From: Sulfurimonas sp.
Lineage (GTDB): Bacteria; Campylobacterota; Campylobacteria; Campylobacterales; Sulfurimonadaceae
Assembly: GCF_019429335.1 (NCBI RefSeq)
Contig: NZ_JAHYJB010000001.1
Span: 156,738 to 220,737 of the forward strand
Length of the DNA stretch: 64,000 bases
Direction of reading: 5' to 3'
The number at the start of each line of letters is the position of its first letter. Position 1 is the first letter of the stretch. Shown here piece by piece: positions 16,274-26,055 of the stretch. The notes below the pieces were generated by a model. It was given only the letters and a program-made list of their open reading frames with translations, made no database searches and was not told where the DNA came from. The position numbers were made by a program, and so were the translations under genes.

Positions 16274-18145
16274 ATGACAGCTAAAGAACTCAACAAAGCT
16301 ATCGAATTATTCTTCACAAATCAAAAACCGAAAGAGTGCTCTACCTATGAGTCACTAATAGAACTTTTTGATAAACAGCCGACTTTAGCCCAAGCAACAA
16401 ATATTCATAAACTTATACAAAAACACAAAGCTTGCATATATACATCATCAGAGCATGCAAAACTGCTAAACGACAAAGAAGCAGAGGCTAGAAGAAGTGC
16501 CCAAAGAAAGATGATTGAAAATAACGAAACGGACAGTTTTGACATACTAAAAGAGCATGAGCTTCTTGAGTGGTCTCGCTCTGACTCCCCAGTTCGCATG
16601 TACCTTCGTGAAATGGGACAGATTCCGCTTCTAACAAAAGAAGAGGAGATTGAGATATCAAAAAAAATCGAAGGCGGCGAAAGCATTATTATTGATGCTA
16701 TATGCTCGGTTCCATATCTCATAGACTTTATTTTAGACTACAGAGAGCCTCTTATCAATAGAGAGAGAAGAGTAAAAGAGCTCTTCAAAAGCTTTGAGGA
16801 TGAAAAAGATGATACGGACGATTCAGAAATAAATGATGAAGAAGATATTGAAGATAACGAGTATGAAGAGGTCAAGAAGACACTGACCGTAAAAGACAAA
16901 AGCAGAGTTGAAAAAGTTACCACAAGCTTTAAAGCTCTTGAAAAAGCTAAAAAAGAGTGGGTTAAATTAGCGGAAAAAACAGCTGAAAACGGTGATGGAG
17001 AAGTTACCCCTGAAACTGTTCTGCACTTCTTGAGCGTTACCTATAAAAAAGGCGTTTTAAAAGAGAAATTATTAGATCTCGGACCTACGTCAAAGCTTAT
17101 AAATGAACTTGTTAAAGCAATGGAGACGGCACTTAAGAGCGATGAGGGGTATGACAAAGAGTTAAAAAGACTTGAGTATAAACTTCCTCTTTTCAACTCA
17201 ACTCTAAAAGCAAACCATAAAATTTTAGTTGAAAAAATTTGCGACTTAAACAAAGAAGATATTGCAGCTATGGTGCCTGAGGCTACTATGGTAAGCACAT
17301 ATATGGAGATAAAAAAACTTGTCCAAACTAAAGAGGCTTCAAAAAACAGCTTCAGTATGGAGCCTGAAAAACTCGCAGATATTTTAGAACAGATTAAACG
17401 CGGTAAAAATATCTCCGAAATATCAAAAACAAAGATGGCAAAATCAAACCTCAGGCTAGTTGTATCTATTGCAAAAAGATATACAAACAGAGGATTGCCT
17501 TTCCTTGACCTTATTCAAGAGGGAAATATCGGACTTATGAAAGCGGTTGATAAATTTGAGTACCAAAAAGGGTATAAATTCTCAACATATGCCACATGGT
17601 GGATTCGCCAAGCTATTTCTCGCGCAATTGCGGATCAGGCAAGAACTATTCGTATTCCTATCCACATGATAGAGACCATTAACCGCATCAATAAAATTAT
17701 GCGCAAGCATCTTCAAGAGCATGGAAGAGAGCCTGATGTTGAGATAATCGCACAAGAGGTCGGACTGTCTGTTGAAAAAGTTAAAAATGTAATTAAAATC
17801 ACAAAAGAGCCGATAAGCCTTGAAGCTCCTATAGGAAGTGAAGATGACGGACGTTTTGGTGACTTCATTGAAGATAAGATGTCACTCTCACCTTCAGATG
17901 CGATACTAAAAGATGATCTGAGAGTTCAGATAGAGAGCGTTTTAGAGCAGCTAAACGAAAGAGAGAAAGCAGTTATAAAACTCCGCTTTGGAATCATGGA
18001 CGATGAGTCTGACAGAACGCTAGAAGAGATAGGCAAAGAGCTTAACGTAACACGTGAAAGAGTTCGCCAAATTGAATCAAGCGCAATTAAAAAGCTCAAA
18101 CACCCTAAAGTTGGAAGAAAACTTAAAAATTACATAGAAGAGTAG
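16274..18145 (+). CDS. rpoD: Primary sigma factor RpoD (sigma70)
   Basis: Housekeeping sigma factor of 623 aa. Region 1.2 is [30 protein letters not shown] long acidic insertion follows ([24 protein letters not shown]), as usual in the non-conserved region. Regions 2.1-2.4 are [59 protein letters not shown], region 3 is [12 protein letters not shown], and region 4.2 is [28 protein letters not shown]. The start follows a TATAAT promoter, but no strong Shine-Dalgarno is obvious. A PAS-like gene follows 10 nt downstream. Confidence 0.97.
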   Translation: MTAKELNKAIELFFTNQKPKECSTYESLIELFDKQPTLAQATNIHKLIQKHKACIYTSSEHAKLLNDKEAEARRSAQRKMIENNETDSFDILKEHELLEWSRSDSPVRMYLREMGQIPLLTKEEEIEISKKIEGGESIIIDAICSVPYLIDFILDYREPLINRERRVKELFKSFEDEKDDTDDSEINDEEDIEDNEYEEVKKTLTVKDKSRVEKVTTSFKALEKAKKEWVKLAEKTAENGDGEVTPETVLHFLSVTYKKGVLKEKLLDLGPTSKLINELVKAMETALKSDEGYDKELKRLEYKLPLFNSTLKANHKILVEKICDLNKEDIAAMVPEATMVSTYMEIKKLVQTKEASKNSFSMEPEKLADILEQIKRGKNISEISKTKMAKSNLRLVVSIAKRYTNRGLPFLDLIQEGNIGLMKAVDKFEYQKGYKFSTYATWWIRQAISRAIADQARTIRIPIHMIETINRINKIMRKHLQEHGREPDVEIIAQEVGLSVEKVKNVIKITKEPISLEAPIGSEDDGRFGDFIEDKMSLSPSDAILKDDLRVQIESVLEQLNEREKAVIKLRFGIMDDESDRTLEEIGKELNVTRERVRQIESSAIKKLKHPKVGRKLKNYIEE

Positions 18146-18155
18146 TAGATTTAGC

Positions 18156-18839
18156 ATGACATTTGAGCAGCAATGGATAGAGTACGATTACAACCCGTTC
18201 GTACTCTTTAGTTCGAGCGGAAAGGTTTTATCGTTAAATGCAGAAGCTCAGTTTCTGCTTGGCGCAATCACCACAGAAGAGCTCTTTGGTATCGCAAGTA
18301 CCTATGCAAATCACTCTTACGGATTTAAAACAACATTTTTAGAGCTTGATTTAGGACGTTACAAATTTTTTGCAATAACCGTCGGGTATGAGAATGATGA
18401 AGCTATTGGAATCAAGCTATATCAGGTGCCCTCTTTCAAACTAAACAAACCTAAGCTTGGCGGCGAATCGGCAAATATATATGCGCTTGTTGACTTATGC
18501 ATTCTCACATACTCCATAAACTCAAAAATTGTTTTTAAAAAAGATTTTGACCCTACAATTCCTGAAGTCATTATAGACTCCAACAACTTTATAAAAATTC
18601 TCAATAAAATCTACTCTTGCTTTGATAAAAATGAGAAGATATCGACAAAGATATTCTACAGAGTCGGCGAACATGTAAAGTTTGAGGATAAAAAATATAG
18701 TATTTTTTCAGTTGAGATAAGTTCACAGAGTATAGATGAAGAGAGAGTTAATGAACTGAAAGTTTTAGCTGCAAATACAAACTTCTACATAGATATCAAA
18801 AAGAAGATAACGATAAACATACCTATGATTACATCCTAG
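18156..18839 (+). CDS. PAS-like protein with degenerate kinase ATPase-like half
   Basis: A 227-aa protein directly downstream of rpoD and probably on its transcript. The first ~100 residues look like a PAS domain (YNPFVLFSSSGKVLSLNAEAQFLLG, a typical PAS opening). The second half has VIIDSNNFIKILNKIYSCF, which resembles the N-box of histidine-kinase ATPase domains. However, no phospho-accepting histidine box and no G boxes can be seen. It may be a sensor relic without kinase activity, perhaps acting on the transcription machinery. Function is unknown; the domain reading is from pattern recognition only. Confidence 0.7.
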   Translation: MTFEQQWIEYDYNPFVLFSSSGKVLSLNAEAQFLLGAITTEELFGIASTYANHSYGFKTTFLELDLGRYKFFAITVGYENDEAIGIKLYQVPSFKLNKPKLGGESANIYALVDLCILTYSINSKIVFKKDFDPTIPEVIIDSNNFIKILNKIYSCFDKNEKISTKIFYRVGEHVKFEDKKYSIFSVEISSQSIDEERVNELKVLAANTNFYIDIKKKITINIPMITS

Positions 18840-18848
18840 GCGCGCCTG

Positions 18849-19349
18849 CTATAACTCTTTTGAGATAAAATAGCCCGCCAATATGCCAGTGAGCAGGGAT
18901 GGAAGATAGATAGATATGTCCAAAAGGGCATTATTTTTAAGCGCAATAAATCCAATAATTAAAAACAGATATGGAACTAGTCTATATAGAGAAATTCCGG
19001 CTTTAGCGCCTTTTTTAATCTCTCTTAAATCTAGAATCTTTATCTTTTTCTTCTCCTCTTTAACGATTGCTTTTAGGTCCAGCTCCGCATCTGCAGCGCT
19101 GTTTGTCTCCGCTTCTTCGTAGAGTTCATACGGATCTTCAATCTCGTCTAAAATATCTCTTTTTTCATCTACATTTTCAAGCGCGACCTGATTTTTTATC
19201 ATTCTTTTATAGGCGTACGCAGAGCCTGCAATGATAAAAAAACTGCTTAAAAATGCGACTTGAAGATTGATGAAAAATTCAAATTTGATTAATGCCGACA
19301 AGAGAATTAAAAATTCAATTACGACAAAAACCTTAATATTTTTTTTCAC
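18849..19349 (-). CDS. Multi-pass membrane protein, unknown function
   Basis: A protein of about 166 aa starting at a GTG ([13 protein letters not shown]) that has GAGGA five to six bases upstream; the longer ORF-track start runs deep into the AtpZ-like gene and is not credible. Two membrane helices at residues ~5-50 (VIEFLILLSALIKFEFFINLQVAFLSSFFIIAG), an acidic cytoplasmic loop (DEKRDILDEIEDPYELYEEAE), and two further helices near the C-terminus. It overlaps the end of the AtpZ-like gene by 17 nt, so the two are probably co-translated. No known family recognised. Confidence 0.75.
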   Translation of the reverse strand: MKKNIKVFVVIEFLILLSALIKFEFFINLQVAFLSSFFIIAGSAYAYKRMIKNQVALENVDEKRDILDEIEDPYELYEEAETNSAADAELDLKAIVKEEKKKIKILDLREIKKGAKAGISLYRLVPYLFLIIGFIALKNNALLDISIYLPSLLTGILAGYFISKEL

Positions 19350-19662
19350 CATAATCCTCATCATCTTCGTCGTCTTGAAGCTGCTTTTTAATGGCGTAAC
19401 GTGGCTTTTTTGCCAGTTCTTCATACTCTTTGTACTGTTTAGAGTATGCCTTGTAAACATTAAGCACGGCAGCAGCTACACCTATAAAAACGCCTATCCA
19501 TAGCGTCCAGCCAATTCCTGTAAATTTTTTAAGCAAAATACCTATTCCGACACCCATAACGACTGCTACGACAATTGAGATTCCAAGAGAGAGGGAATCT
19601 GCCGCCTCAATAATCGGTTTTATTTTTGGAGTCTCTTGTTCGCTTTTATTTTTATTATCCAT
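19333..19662 (-). CDS. AtpZ/AtpI-like membrane protein
   Basis: A 109-aa protein with two membrane helices ([48 protein letters not shown]) of the F0F1-ATPase gene 1 (AtpZ) type, thought to help assembly or ion supply of ATP synthase. The tail is charged and acidic ([13 protein letters not shown]). The start ATG overlaps the hemL stop by 8 nt (ATGGATAA), showing translational coupling. In this group the gene is often found with hemL rather than with the atp operon. Confidence 0.8.
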   Translation of the reverse strand: MDNKNKSEQETPKIKPIIEAADSLSLGISIVVAVVMGVGIGILLKKFTGIGWTLWIGVFIGVAAAVLNVYKAYSKQYKEYEELAKKPRYAIKKQLQDDEDDEDYGEKKY

Positions 19663-20950
19663 TGTTTTTTATCTCTTTAAATACTTCCGCACTGGCTTTA
19701 ATCGTATCTTCAATCATCTCATCCGTTGTAGCAGTTGAAATAAAACCTGTTTCGTAGAGTGAACATGCAAAGTAGAACCCTTTTGAGAGCATCATAGAGT
19801 GAAATTTTGCAAAAAGTTTTGCATCAGAGCTGCACGCATCTGCAAAGTTTTTAACAGGCTTTTCGTTAAAAAAGAAGCCAAACATACTCCCTCTTGTATC
19901 TATCTGCATAGTTATACCGCATGCGGATGCCTCTTGTTGCATTCCCTCAACCAATCTTTTTGCACGCTCATTTAACACAGATATAACCTCGGCATTCTTT
20001 TTTAGTTTTGTGATTGCTGCAAGTCCTGCAGCCATTGCAACAGGATTTCCACTTAGTGTACCTGCCTGATAAACAGGTCCTTCAGGCGAGAGTTTAGCCA
20101 TGATTTCCGCTCTTGCGCCAAAAGCGCCGACCGGCATACCGCCCCCAATTACTTTTCCAAGTGTAACAATATCAGGCTTTACGCCTGTAATTGATTCTGC
20201 ACCATGCAGCGTCGCACGAAAACCGCTCATAACTTCATCAAAAATAAGAAGAGTGCCATTTGCATCACACAACTCTCTTAATTCATGCAAAAACTCTTTA
20301 TCAGCAGGAACAAGCCCCATATTTCCTGCTATTGGTTCTATAATTACACATGCAATATTTTTAGAATCATTAAAACACTTCTTTACGCTCTCGATATCAT
20401 TATATGTAGCCAAAAGAGTATGCTTTGTAAAGTCGGCAGGCACGCCCGGTGAGCTTGGATTTCCAAAAGTTGCCGCTCCGCTTCCTGCTTGAACCAAAAG
20501 TGAATCACTGTGTCCGTGGTAACAGCCAACAAACTTTACAATATCATCACGGTTTGTAAATCCGCGAGCAAGACGAATAGCGCTCATGACCGCCTCTGTT
20601 CCGCTGCTTACAAATCTTATCTTCTCTATTGAATCAAACATAGAGATGACAAGCTGCGCCAAATCACTCTCTGCCTGCGTAGGTGCGCCAAAACTAAGAC
20701 CGTGTTTAACAGCCTCTATTACCGCATTTTCAATTGACTCGTCTCTGTGTCCAAAAATCAGAGGACCCCAACTCTGAACATAATCTACATACCTGTTTCC
20801 ATCAATATCTGTTAAATATGCGCCTTTGCCCTCTGCAATAAAGATAGGTGTTCCCCCGACACTTCCAAATGCTCTAACAGGAGAGTTCACTCCCCCTGGA
20901 ATTAAACTTTGTGCTTGCTCAAAAGCTTTTACCGAACCGCTTATACTCAT
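19655..20950 (-). CDS. hemL: Glutamate-1-semialdehyde 2,1-aminomutase
   Basis: PLP enzyme of the C5 haem pathway that converts glutamate-1-semialdehyde to 5-aminolevulinate. It is 431 aa, the usual length. Recognisable are [49 protein letters not shown] and the PLP lysine in [20 protein letters not shown] lies before the ATG. It heads the operon hemL-atpZ-like-membrane protein and is divergent from the TonB-like gene. Confidence 0.96.
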   Translation of the reverse strand: MSISGSVKAFEQAQSLIPGGVNSPVRAFGSVGGTPIFIAEGKGAYLTDIDGNRYVDYVQSWGPLIFGHRDESIENAVIEAVKHGLSFGAPTQAESDLAQLVISMFDSIEKIRFVSSGTEAVMSAIRLARGFTNRDDIVKFVGCYHGHSDSLLVQAGSGAATFGNPSSPGVPADFTKHTLLATYNDIESVKKCFNDSKNIACVIIEPIAGNMGLVPADKEFLHELRELCDANGTLLIFDEVMSGFRATLHGAESITGVKPDIVTLGKVIGGGMPVGAFGARAEIMAKLSPEGPVYQAGTLSGNPVAMAAGLAAITKLKKNAEVISVLNERAKRLVEGMQQEASACGITMQIDTRGSMFGFFFNEKPVKNFADACSSDAKLFAKFHSMMLSKGFYFACSLYETGFISTATTDEMIEDTIKASAEVFKEIKNNG

Positions 20951-21008
20951 AGAAATTACCTTAATATTTTTTTGTCATTATAGCAAAGTTGTATTAATCT
21001 ATATTAGT

Positions 21009-21014
21009 TATAAT
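21009..21014 (+). promoter_or_regulatory. -10 box of the TonB-like gene
   Basis: TATAAT 31 nt upstream of the TTG start, in the gap shared with hemL. Confidence 0.5.
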
Positions 21015-21045
21015 TGTCCAAAATTTTATAAGTAAACGGAATAGC

Positions 21046-21906
21046 TTGAATCGTTCACATTTTGCACTCTTTGTCGCCATTTTAATCCATCTTCTGCTAC
21101 TTCTATTTTTTTGGTTTTTAGGAACAATTACCCCTGAAATAGAAAAAGGACAAAAACCCAAAGAGAACAAAATTAAAGTCTCACTAAAAGAGGTAACAAA
21201 AAAAATTGACAAAGTCGGGGAGACAAAAGAGACTGTAAAAAAAGAGCCGCTAATGGCTCCGCCTATGCCAAAAGGCTCTCAGCTAAAAGAGATAGTCAAT
21301 CCGGCAAAAAAGCCGCCTATAAAATATGAGGCAAAAGATGAGGCACCCACTCATCTAAACAGAGTGCAAAAAGAGGAGCCAAAGAGAGAGAGAGCTCCAA
21401 AAACAGAGCCTCTTCCTCTTACTAAGCCATATATACCTCTTATTTCTGAAGAAGAAGAAAAGAAAAAAGATCCAATGGGCTTTCTTTATGAGGATAAATC
21501 AGCAGAAGAGGCTAAAGAAAAAAGTGTTAAACAAACTGCCGGCAGCAGTATTGGCAATACAGACCTCAAAGAGCTCTATGGAGATGAGTTTGGCAAACTG
21601 ACATCTGGGCAGCAAAAATATCTCATTGACAATCAAGAGATTATGAGAAGAATTACGCAAGAGATTTTAAACAGAATCGCAAGAGTAAACCTGCGCCACG
21701 ATATGAACGTAAACAGGGTAAACATAGTTGAATTTTATCTCCATCCAAACGGAGATATGACGAACTTTAAATTTCTGCAATCAAGCGGATACCAGATACT
21801 CGACCAAACTACACAAGAGACTATAGAGTTTGCCTATAGCCGTTACCCAAGGCCTAATGAGAAGATTTTAATAAGATATAACGTATTTTACAATCTTGCA
21901 AGATAG
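21046..21906 (+). CDS. TonB-like energy transducer / cell-envelope protein
   Basis: A 286-aa protein with an N-terminal membrane anchor (FALFVAILIHLLLLLFFWFLG), a long Lys/Glu/Pro-rich periplasmic linker (residues ~30-160) and a C-terminal domain with VNIVEFYLHPNGDMTNFKFLQSSGYQILDQTTQETIEFAYSRYPRP, the TonB C-terminal fold. It would transmit proton-motive force to outer-membrane receptors. No ExbB/ExbD genes are adjacent, so it is either an orphan TonB or a TolA-like protein. Start is TTG with only a weak GGA upstream. It ends convergent with the CitE-like gene. Confidence 0.75.
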   Translation: MNRSHFALFVAILIHLLLLLFFWFLGTITPEIEKGQKPKENKIKVSLKEVTKKIDKVGETKETVKKEPLMAPPMPKGSQLKEIVNPAKKPPIKYEAKDEAPTHLNRVQKEEPKRERAPKTEPLPLTKPYIPLISEEEEKKKDPMGFLYEDKSAEEAKEKSVKQTAGSSIGNTDLKELYGDEFGKLTSGQQKYLIDNQEIMRRITQEILNRIARVNLRHDMNVNRVNIVEFYLHPNGDMTNFKFLQSSGYQILDQTTQETIEFAYSRYPRPNEKILIRYNVFYNLAR

Positions 21907-21921
21907 CTAAAACGGGTATGT

Positions 21922-22860
21922 TTAGCTGTTTTTATTAAAAAGTGCTAAAGCCCCTTTATAGATAGGTTCATCGATAAATCCGAACTGCTCGTCTTCAAAA
22001 CCGGTAATGCCCTCTTCTCTTTTTAGCTCAAATAGTCTGATAATAGTTTTTGCTCTTATCATCTCTCTCTCATCATCTGCAAACATCTTATTTACAAGCT
22101 TTGCCTGCTCTGGAGAGATACACCCTTTGGCATCGTAACCCATGCTCTTCTCCAAAGCTATCCATTTTTCAAACTCTTCTAGATTTTTAAAATCCTGAAA
22201 CACAAAAGAGACAGGCCTTGCTCCGAGAATTCTACATGTTACTAAAAATTGCGACAAAATATGAAGCACTATTGGGTTCTCTCTTCTTATCAGACTCTGA
22301 GGCAGATTCATATCAGCAAAGAGGTCTAAAATTCCAAGATAAAAGGTAGTAACTTTTTTGTCAATTTTCAACTGATACAAATTAGCCCACGCACCACTTG
22401 TCTCTATAGATAAGTGAAGTTCTGTTTTTTCATCTAAGAGCTCATAAACAGACTCTACCTCTTTTACGTTTCTTATTTTTGGAACTCTGATGGCATCTGG
22501 CATAAACTGGTTTAGATATGTAATCTCCTCATATCCGCCTTCAATCAGAGGATTTACACGAACAATCAGCTTCTTATCGCATCTCTTATGGTGGGAGAGA
22601 AAAATAGCGCATAAAACAAGTCCAAACGGCTTATCTTCCTTGCTTACGCCATCTTCAAGATTTAAAATTATGCAGTCCGCCTCAACAGAGTCTATCTTCA
22701 TTAAATGGTCTAGATTGTTGCACGAGAGCATCAATGCGGAGCGAAAATCTTTTCTTTTATTTACCATTCTGTAGGTAGGGCTCGCCAACGCATCTAATGC
22801 AGCCAAATCTCTTCTCTCGTACGCTGCTTTTACTTCTTCATAATTATTTAACATTCGCAC
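21922..22860 (-). CDS. HpcH/HpaI aldolase / CitE-like CoA-ester lyase
   Basis: A 312-aa TIM-barrel enzyme of the CitE/malyl-CoA lyase family, which cleave or form C-C bonds of CoA esters with Mg2+. Motifs seen: RSALMLSCNNLDHLMKI, the metal-binding ILNLEDGVSKEDK, LIVRVNPLIEGG (substrate-binding arginine), and HLSIETSGAWANL. The true substrate is unknown. The N-terminal ~45 residues upstream of the barrel are unusual. It overlaps the cytochrome c gene by 17 nt. Confidence 0.8.
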   Translation of the reverse strand: MRMLNNYEEVKAAYERRDLAALDALASPTYRMVNKRKDFRSALMLSCNNLDHLMKIDSVEADCIILNLEDGVSKEDKPFGLVLCAIFLSHHKRCDKKLIVRVNPLIEGGYEEITYLNQFMPDAIRVPKIRNVKEVESVYELLDEKTELHLSIETSGAWANLYQLKIDKKVTTFYLGILDLFADMNLPQSLIRRENPIVLHILSQFLVTCRILGARPVSFVFQDFKNLEEFEKWIALEKSMGYDAKGCISPEQAKLVNKMFADDEREMIRAKTIIRLFELKREEGITGFEDEQFGFIDEPIYKGALALFNKNS

Positions 22861-23194
22861 CGCTCCCTTTTTTCTTCTCTTGCAGATAAAAATACAGCGC
22901 CTTTATCTCTCCCTCTGTCAAGAAGTATCTTGGCATCCCGTTTTTTCTTACGTTTAAAGCTCTGTAAAATTGATTAAAATCAATACTGTTTATAGGCGGA
23001 CCTATAAAAAATTTTTGCTCTTTCTTATGCTCATATTTTGCGACCAGCTTGCCCTCTCCGGCTTCACCATGACACTTATAGCATCCTATGCCTCTTGGAT
23101 TTTTGTAAAGCGAGGAAGAGTACTCCATAGGCGTAATGAAACTGCTCTTTGCCAGCAGAGAAATCGGCAGCAATATAAACAAAACACTCCACAT
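22844..23194 (-). CDS. Periplasmic monohaem cytochrome c
   Basis: A 116-aa secreted class I cytochrome c. The start is the ATG at 23194 (MWSVLFILLPISLLAKS), preceded by AAAGGATGG, which gives a proper signal peptide; the ORF-track start is 31 codons too long. The haem-binding CYKCH follows (GIGCYKCHGEAGEGK), and a distal ligand methionine is likely in KNGMPRYFLTEGEIKALYFYL. It is probably a small electron carrier for periplasmic respiration. It is divergent from folD and overlaps the CitE-like gene, a pairing without obvious metabolic reason. Confidence 0.87.
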   Translation of the reverse strand: MWSVLFILLPISLLAKSSFITPMEYSSSLYKNPRGIGCYKCHGEAGEGKLVAKYEHKKEQKFFIGPPINSIDFNQFYRALNVRKNGMPRYFLTEGEIKALYFYLQEKKKGSGANVK

Positions 23195-23219
23195 AAAGCC
23201 ATCCTTTAATATATAAAGG

Positions 23220-23225
23220 TATAAT
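23220..23225 (+). promoter_or_regulatory. -10 box of folD
   Basis: TATAAT 29 nt before the folD ATG, in the gap between folD and the divergent cytochrome gene. Confidence 0.5.
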
Positions 23226-23253
23226 AACAAAAAAATAATATTATGAGGTTTAA

Positions 23254-24111
23254 ATGCAACTTCTTGATGGAAAAGCACTCTCAACAAAAATTGAAGCAGA
23301 AATAGTTAACGAAGCAAAGAATTTAAAAAACAAAACGGGTTTGGTTCCTGGGCTTGCCGTTATTTTAGTAGGTCAAGACCCAGCAAGCGCGGCTTATGTA
23401 AAAATGAAGAAAAAAGCGTGTGACAGAGCAGGTTTTTACTCAGTTACACACGAGATGCCAAACGACATCTCACAATCAGCGATCGAGAACACGATTAAGA
23501 TGATGAATAACAACCCAAATATCGACGGTATTCTTATTCAGCTTCCTCTCCCAAAACAGATAGATACAACAAAAATACTAGAGCTTGTAGAGCCAAGTAA
23601 AGACGTAGACGGCTTCCATCCGTACAATGTCGGCAGACTGACAACGGGACTTGACGGCTTTGTTCCATGTACTCCGCTTGGTGTCATGAAACTTTTAGAT
23701 GAGTACAACATAGATGTAAAGGGAAAAAACTGTGTAGTTGTCGGCGCATCAAATATTGTAGGAAAGCCGATGGCTTCACTGCTTCTAAATGCCAATGCAA
23801 CGGTTGAGATTTGCCATATTTTTACGGATGATTTGAAAAAACACACACTTAATGCGGATATCCTTTTTGTAGGAGTCGGCGTCATAAATCTAATAAAAGA
23901 AGATATGGTAAAAGATGGCGCTATCATTGTAGATATCGGTATCAACCGCACAGATGACGGCAAGCTTGTAGGTGACGTGGATTTTGAAAAAGTAAGCAAA
24001 AAATGCTCATATATCACTCCTGTTCCAGGCGGAGTTGGACCCATGACAATCGCTATGCTTCTTAGCAATACGTTAAAAGCCGCAAAAGCGCACGCAAACG
24101 AAAGAGAGTAA
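23254..24111 (+). CDS. folD: Methylenetetrahydrofolate dehydrogenase/cyclohydrolase
   Basis: Bifunctional one-carbon enzyme converting 5,10-methylene-THF to 10-formyl-THF with NADP. It is 285 aa, with the catalytic lysine region DPASAAYVKMKKKACDRAG, the cyclohydrolase/dehydrogenase motif GILIQLPLPKQ, the DVDGFHPYNVGRL signature and the dinucleotide fold GASNIVGKPMASLLL and PVPGGVGPMTIAML. GAGG precedes the ATG. It heads the run folD-lepB-M50 peptidase and abuts lepB with no gap. Confidence 0.96.
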   Translation: MQLLDGKALSTKIEAEIVNEAKNLKNKTGLVPGLAVILVGQDPASAAYVKMKKKACDRAGFYSVTHEMPNDISQSAIENTIKMMNNNPNIDGILIQLPLPKQIDTTKILELVEPSKDVDGFHPYNVGRLTTGLDGFVPCTPLGVMKLLDEYNIDVKGKNCVVVGASNIVGKPMASLLLNANATVEICHIFTDDLKKHTLNADILFVGVGVINLIKEDMVKDGAIIVDIGINRTDDGKLVGDVDFEKVSKKCSYITPVPGGVGPMTIAMLLSNTLKAAKAHANERE

Positions 24112-24921
24112 ATGAAAGAGATTTTACACAAAACATACAAATTTTCAAACTCATGGACGGGAACAATTATAATTGTTCTTTTTGTTATATTTTTTATCGC
24201 TCAGGCTTTTAAAATACCAAGCGGCTCAATGAAAGACTCTCTGCTAATAGGAGATCACCTTTTTGCCAAAAAATTTGCATACGGCATACCTATGCCGCAC
24301 CTTCCGTTTTTGGAAGTATCTGTCATGCCATGGAGCGATAGACTTCGTTTGATGGACGGCGATACACCTAAACGCGGTGACATTGTAATATTCAGACCGC
24401 CGCACAACACAAAACAGCACTTCGTAAAGAGATGCGTGGCTATACCTGATGATGAACTCTTTGTTCTTCACAAAGACCTATACATCCACTTCAGCGAGGG
24501 AAATGAGTGGATTGAGAAGCATTTTGCAGGCTATGATATTCTTCCATATGCAGGAAAACTATGGGTTAGAAATCCTTATATGAAAGAGCATCCGGGGATT
24601 CATCATGACGATAAAATTGTAGAGGGTGGAGAATCTCATGAACCTATCTTTAACTTTGCACCAATAAAAGTAGAAAAAGAGTACTACTTTATGATGGGAG
24701 ACAACCGTGACCACTCAAGCGACAGCCGTTTTTGGGGTCAAGTGCCTTATGAAAATATTGAGGGAACGCCATGGTTTGTATATTTCAGCATTGATGAAAA
24801 TTGGGAAATTAGATGGGACCGCATAGGAAAAACTCCTACCGACTTGGAGTCTCCTGTGCTGCTTGACAAAGCAGTGGCAGAGAGAATAAAACACGATAAA
24901 GATGATTATGGAATCTATTGA
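24112..24921 (+). CDS. lepB: Signal peptidase I
   Basis: Membrane serine protease that removes signal peptides from exported proteins. The 269-aa protein has one N-terminal membrane helix (IIIVLFVIFFIAQAF), the catalytic serine in KIPSGSMKDSLLIGDHLF, the lysine in HFVKRCVAIPDDE and box E MMGDNRDHSSDSRFWG. A long insert (residues ~120-185) between boxes D and E is typical of Campylobacterota enzymes. The start codon directly follows the folD stop. Confidence 0.96.
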   Translation: MKEILHKTYKFSNSWTGTIIIVLFVIFFIAQAFKIPSGSMKDSLLIGDHLFAKKFAYGIPMPHLPFLEVSVMPWSDRLRLMDGDTPKRGDIVIFRPPHNTKQHFVKRCVAIPDDELFVLHKDLYIHFSEGNEWIEKHFAGYDILPYAGKLWVRNPYMKEHPGIHHDDKIVEGGESHEPIFNFAPIKVEKEYYFMMGDNRDHSSDSRFWGQVPYENIEGTPWFVYFSIDENWEIRWDRIGKTPTDLESPVLLDKAVAERIKHDKDDYGIY

Positions 24922-25585
24922 TTTAATAAAAATTTTAGCAGCTGTAGTTGCACTTGCAGTAGCTATTATCGGGCATGAGATAATGCACGGATGGATAGCT
25001 AACATGTACGGTGATACAACCGCTAAAAACGCGGGCAGACTCTCTATAAATCCATTAGTACATGTAGATTTGGTCGGCACAATTCTTGTACCAGCTGCTA
25101 CCTATTTTCTGCCGATGCTTATGGGAGCGGATAGCGGCTTTTTATTCGGTTGGGCAAAACCCGTACCGATTAATATGGCAACAGTAGTAGCAAGAGCAGG
25201 ATACAACGGAGCGATGCAAGTAGATTTGGCAGGAATAGTTTATAACTTTACACTTGCTCTTGTCGCATCAATCTTTATTGTCTCTATGAGCCAGCCGACA
25301 AATACAGATGGGCTACTCTATATTTTTGCTTATCTATTTATATTTCAGCTGCTGATAATTAATGTAGTCTTAGGGGTCTTCAACCTTCTTCCTATACCGC
25401 AATTTGACGGTGCTCATTTTATTATGCACTTGGCGATGAAGTATAAGATAGATTCCGTAGCGGAATTCTTCTATAAAAATGAAAGATATGGAATAATTAT
25501 AGTCTTAATTATTCTTATGACACCGTTAAAGAATTACGTATTAATAATGCCTGTACAGACAATTTTAAGTCTGCTGTTATCATAA
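24902..25585 (+). CDS. Site-2 protease family (M50) membrane metalloprotease
   Basis: A 227-aa multi-pass intramembrane zinc protease. Helix 1 carries HEIMHG (IIGHEIMHGWIANMYGD), the HExxH zinc site, and a later helix has NLLPIPQFDGAHFI, the NPxPxxDG-like element with the third ligand Asp. Family members cut membrane anchors in signalling or degrade peptides left by signal peptidase. Its overlap with lepB (20 nt) makes a role in signal-peptide removal attractive but unproven. Start may be ATG 24902 or the ATG two codons later. Confidence 0.88.
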   Translation: MIMESIDLIKILAAVVALAVAIIGHEIMHGWIANMYGDTTAKNAGRLSINPLVHVDLVGTILVPAATYFLPMLMGADSGFLFGWAKPVPINMATVVARAGYNGAMQVDLAGIVYNFTLALVASIFIVSMSQPTNTDGLLYIFAYLFIFQLLIINVVLGVFNLLPIPQFDGAHFIMHLAMKYKIDSVAEFFYKNERYGIIIVLIILMTPLKNYVLIMPVQTILSLLLS

Positions 25586-25598
25586 AAAAAGGGAGAAA

Positions 25599-26036
25599 AT
25601 GAAGTTTTACATTGCAACTGACCACGCAGGGGTGGATCTTAAAGATTATACGGTTGAGCTATTAAAAGAGAAAGGTCACGAAGTTATAGATTTGGGACCA
25701 TTTTCTAAAGATAGAGTTGACTACCCTGATTATGCCATAAAGGTTTGCGAAGCTGTTTTGGCTGATAAAAATTCACACGGCATACTTATTTGCGGTTCAG
25801 GCATAGGAATGAGCATGACAGCAAACAGACACAGCGGCATCCGCGCAGCACTCTGTCATGACGCCTATACCGCAACTGTTGCCCGCGGACACAACGATGC
25901 AAATGTGCTATGTTTTGGAGAGAGAATAATAGGCAAAGGCGTTGCAGAGTCTATCATAGATGCTTGGATATGCGGCAGTTTTGAGGGCGGGCGTCATAGC
26001 GGACGTGTAGAAAAAATCGAAGCCATTAATCCTTAA
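25599..26036 (+). CDS. rpiB: Ribose-5-phosphate isomerase B
   Basis: Interconverts ribulose-5-P and ribose-5-P in the non-oxidative pentose phosphate pathway. The 145-aa protein has YIATDHAGVDLKDY, the active-site cysteine region ILICGSGIGMSMTANRHSGIRAALCHD, and ARGHNDANVLCFGERI. GGGAG precedes the ATG. It is followed closely by a coiled-coil membrane protein and apt. Confidence 0.95.
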   Translation: MKFYIATDHAGVDLKDYTVELLKEKGHEVIDLGPFSKDRVDYPDYAIKVCEAVLADKNSHGILICGSGIGMSMTANRHSGIRAALCHDAYTATVARGHNDANVLCFGERIIGKGVAESIIDAWICGSFEGGRHSGRVEKIEAINP

Positions 26037-26055
26037 TGGTATAAAAGGAAAAAAC

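Noticed and set aside
23538-24140. 200-aa minus-strand ORF opposite folD
   Set aside because: Shadow of folD; Ser/Phe/Ile-rich translation typical of antisense frames.
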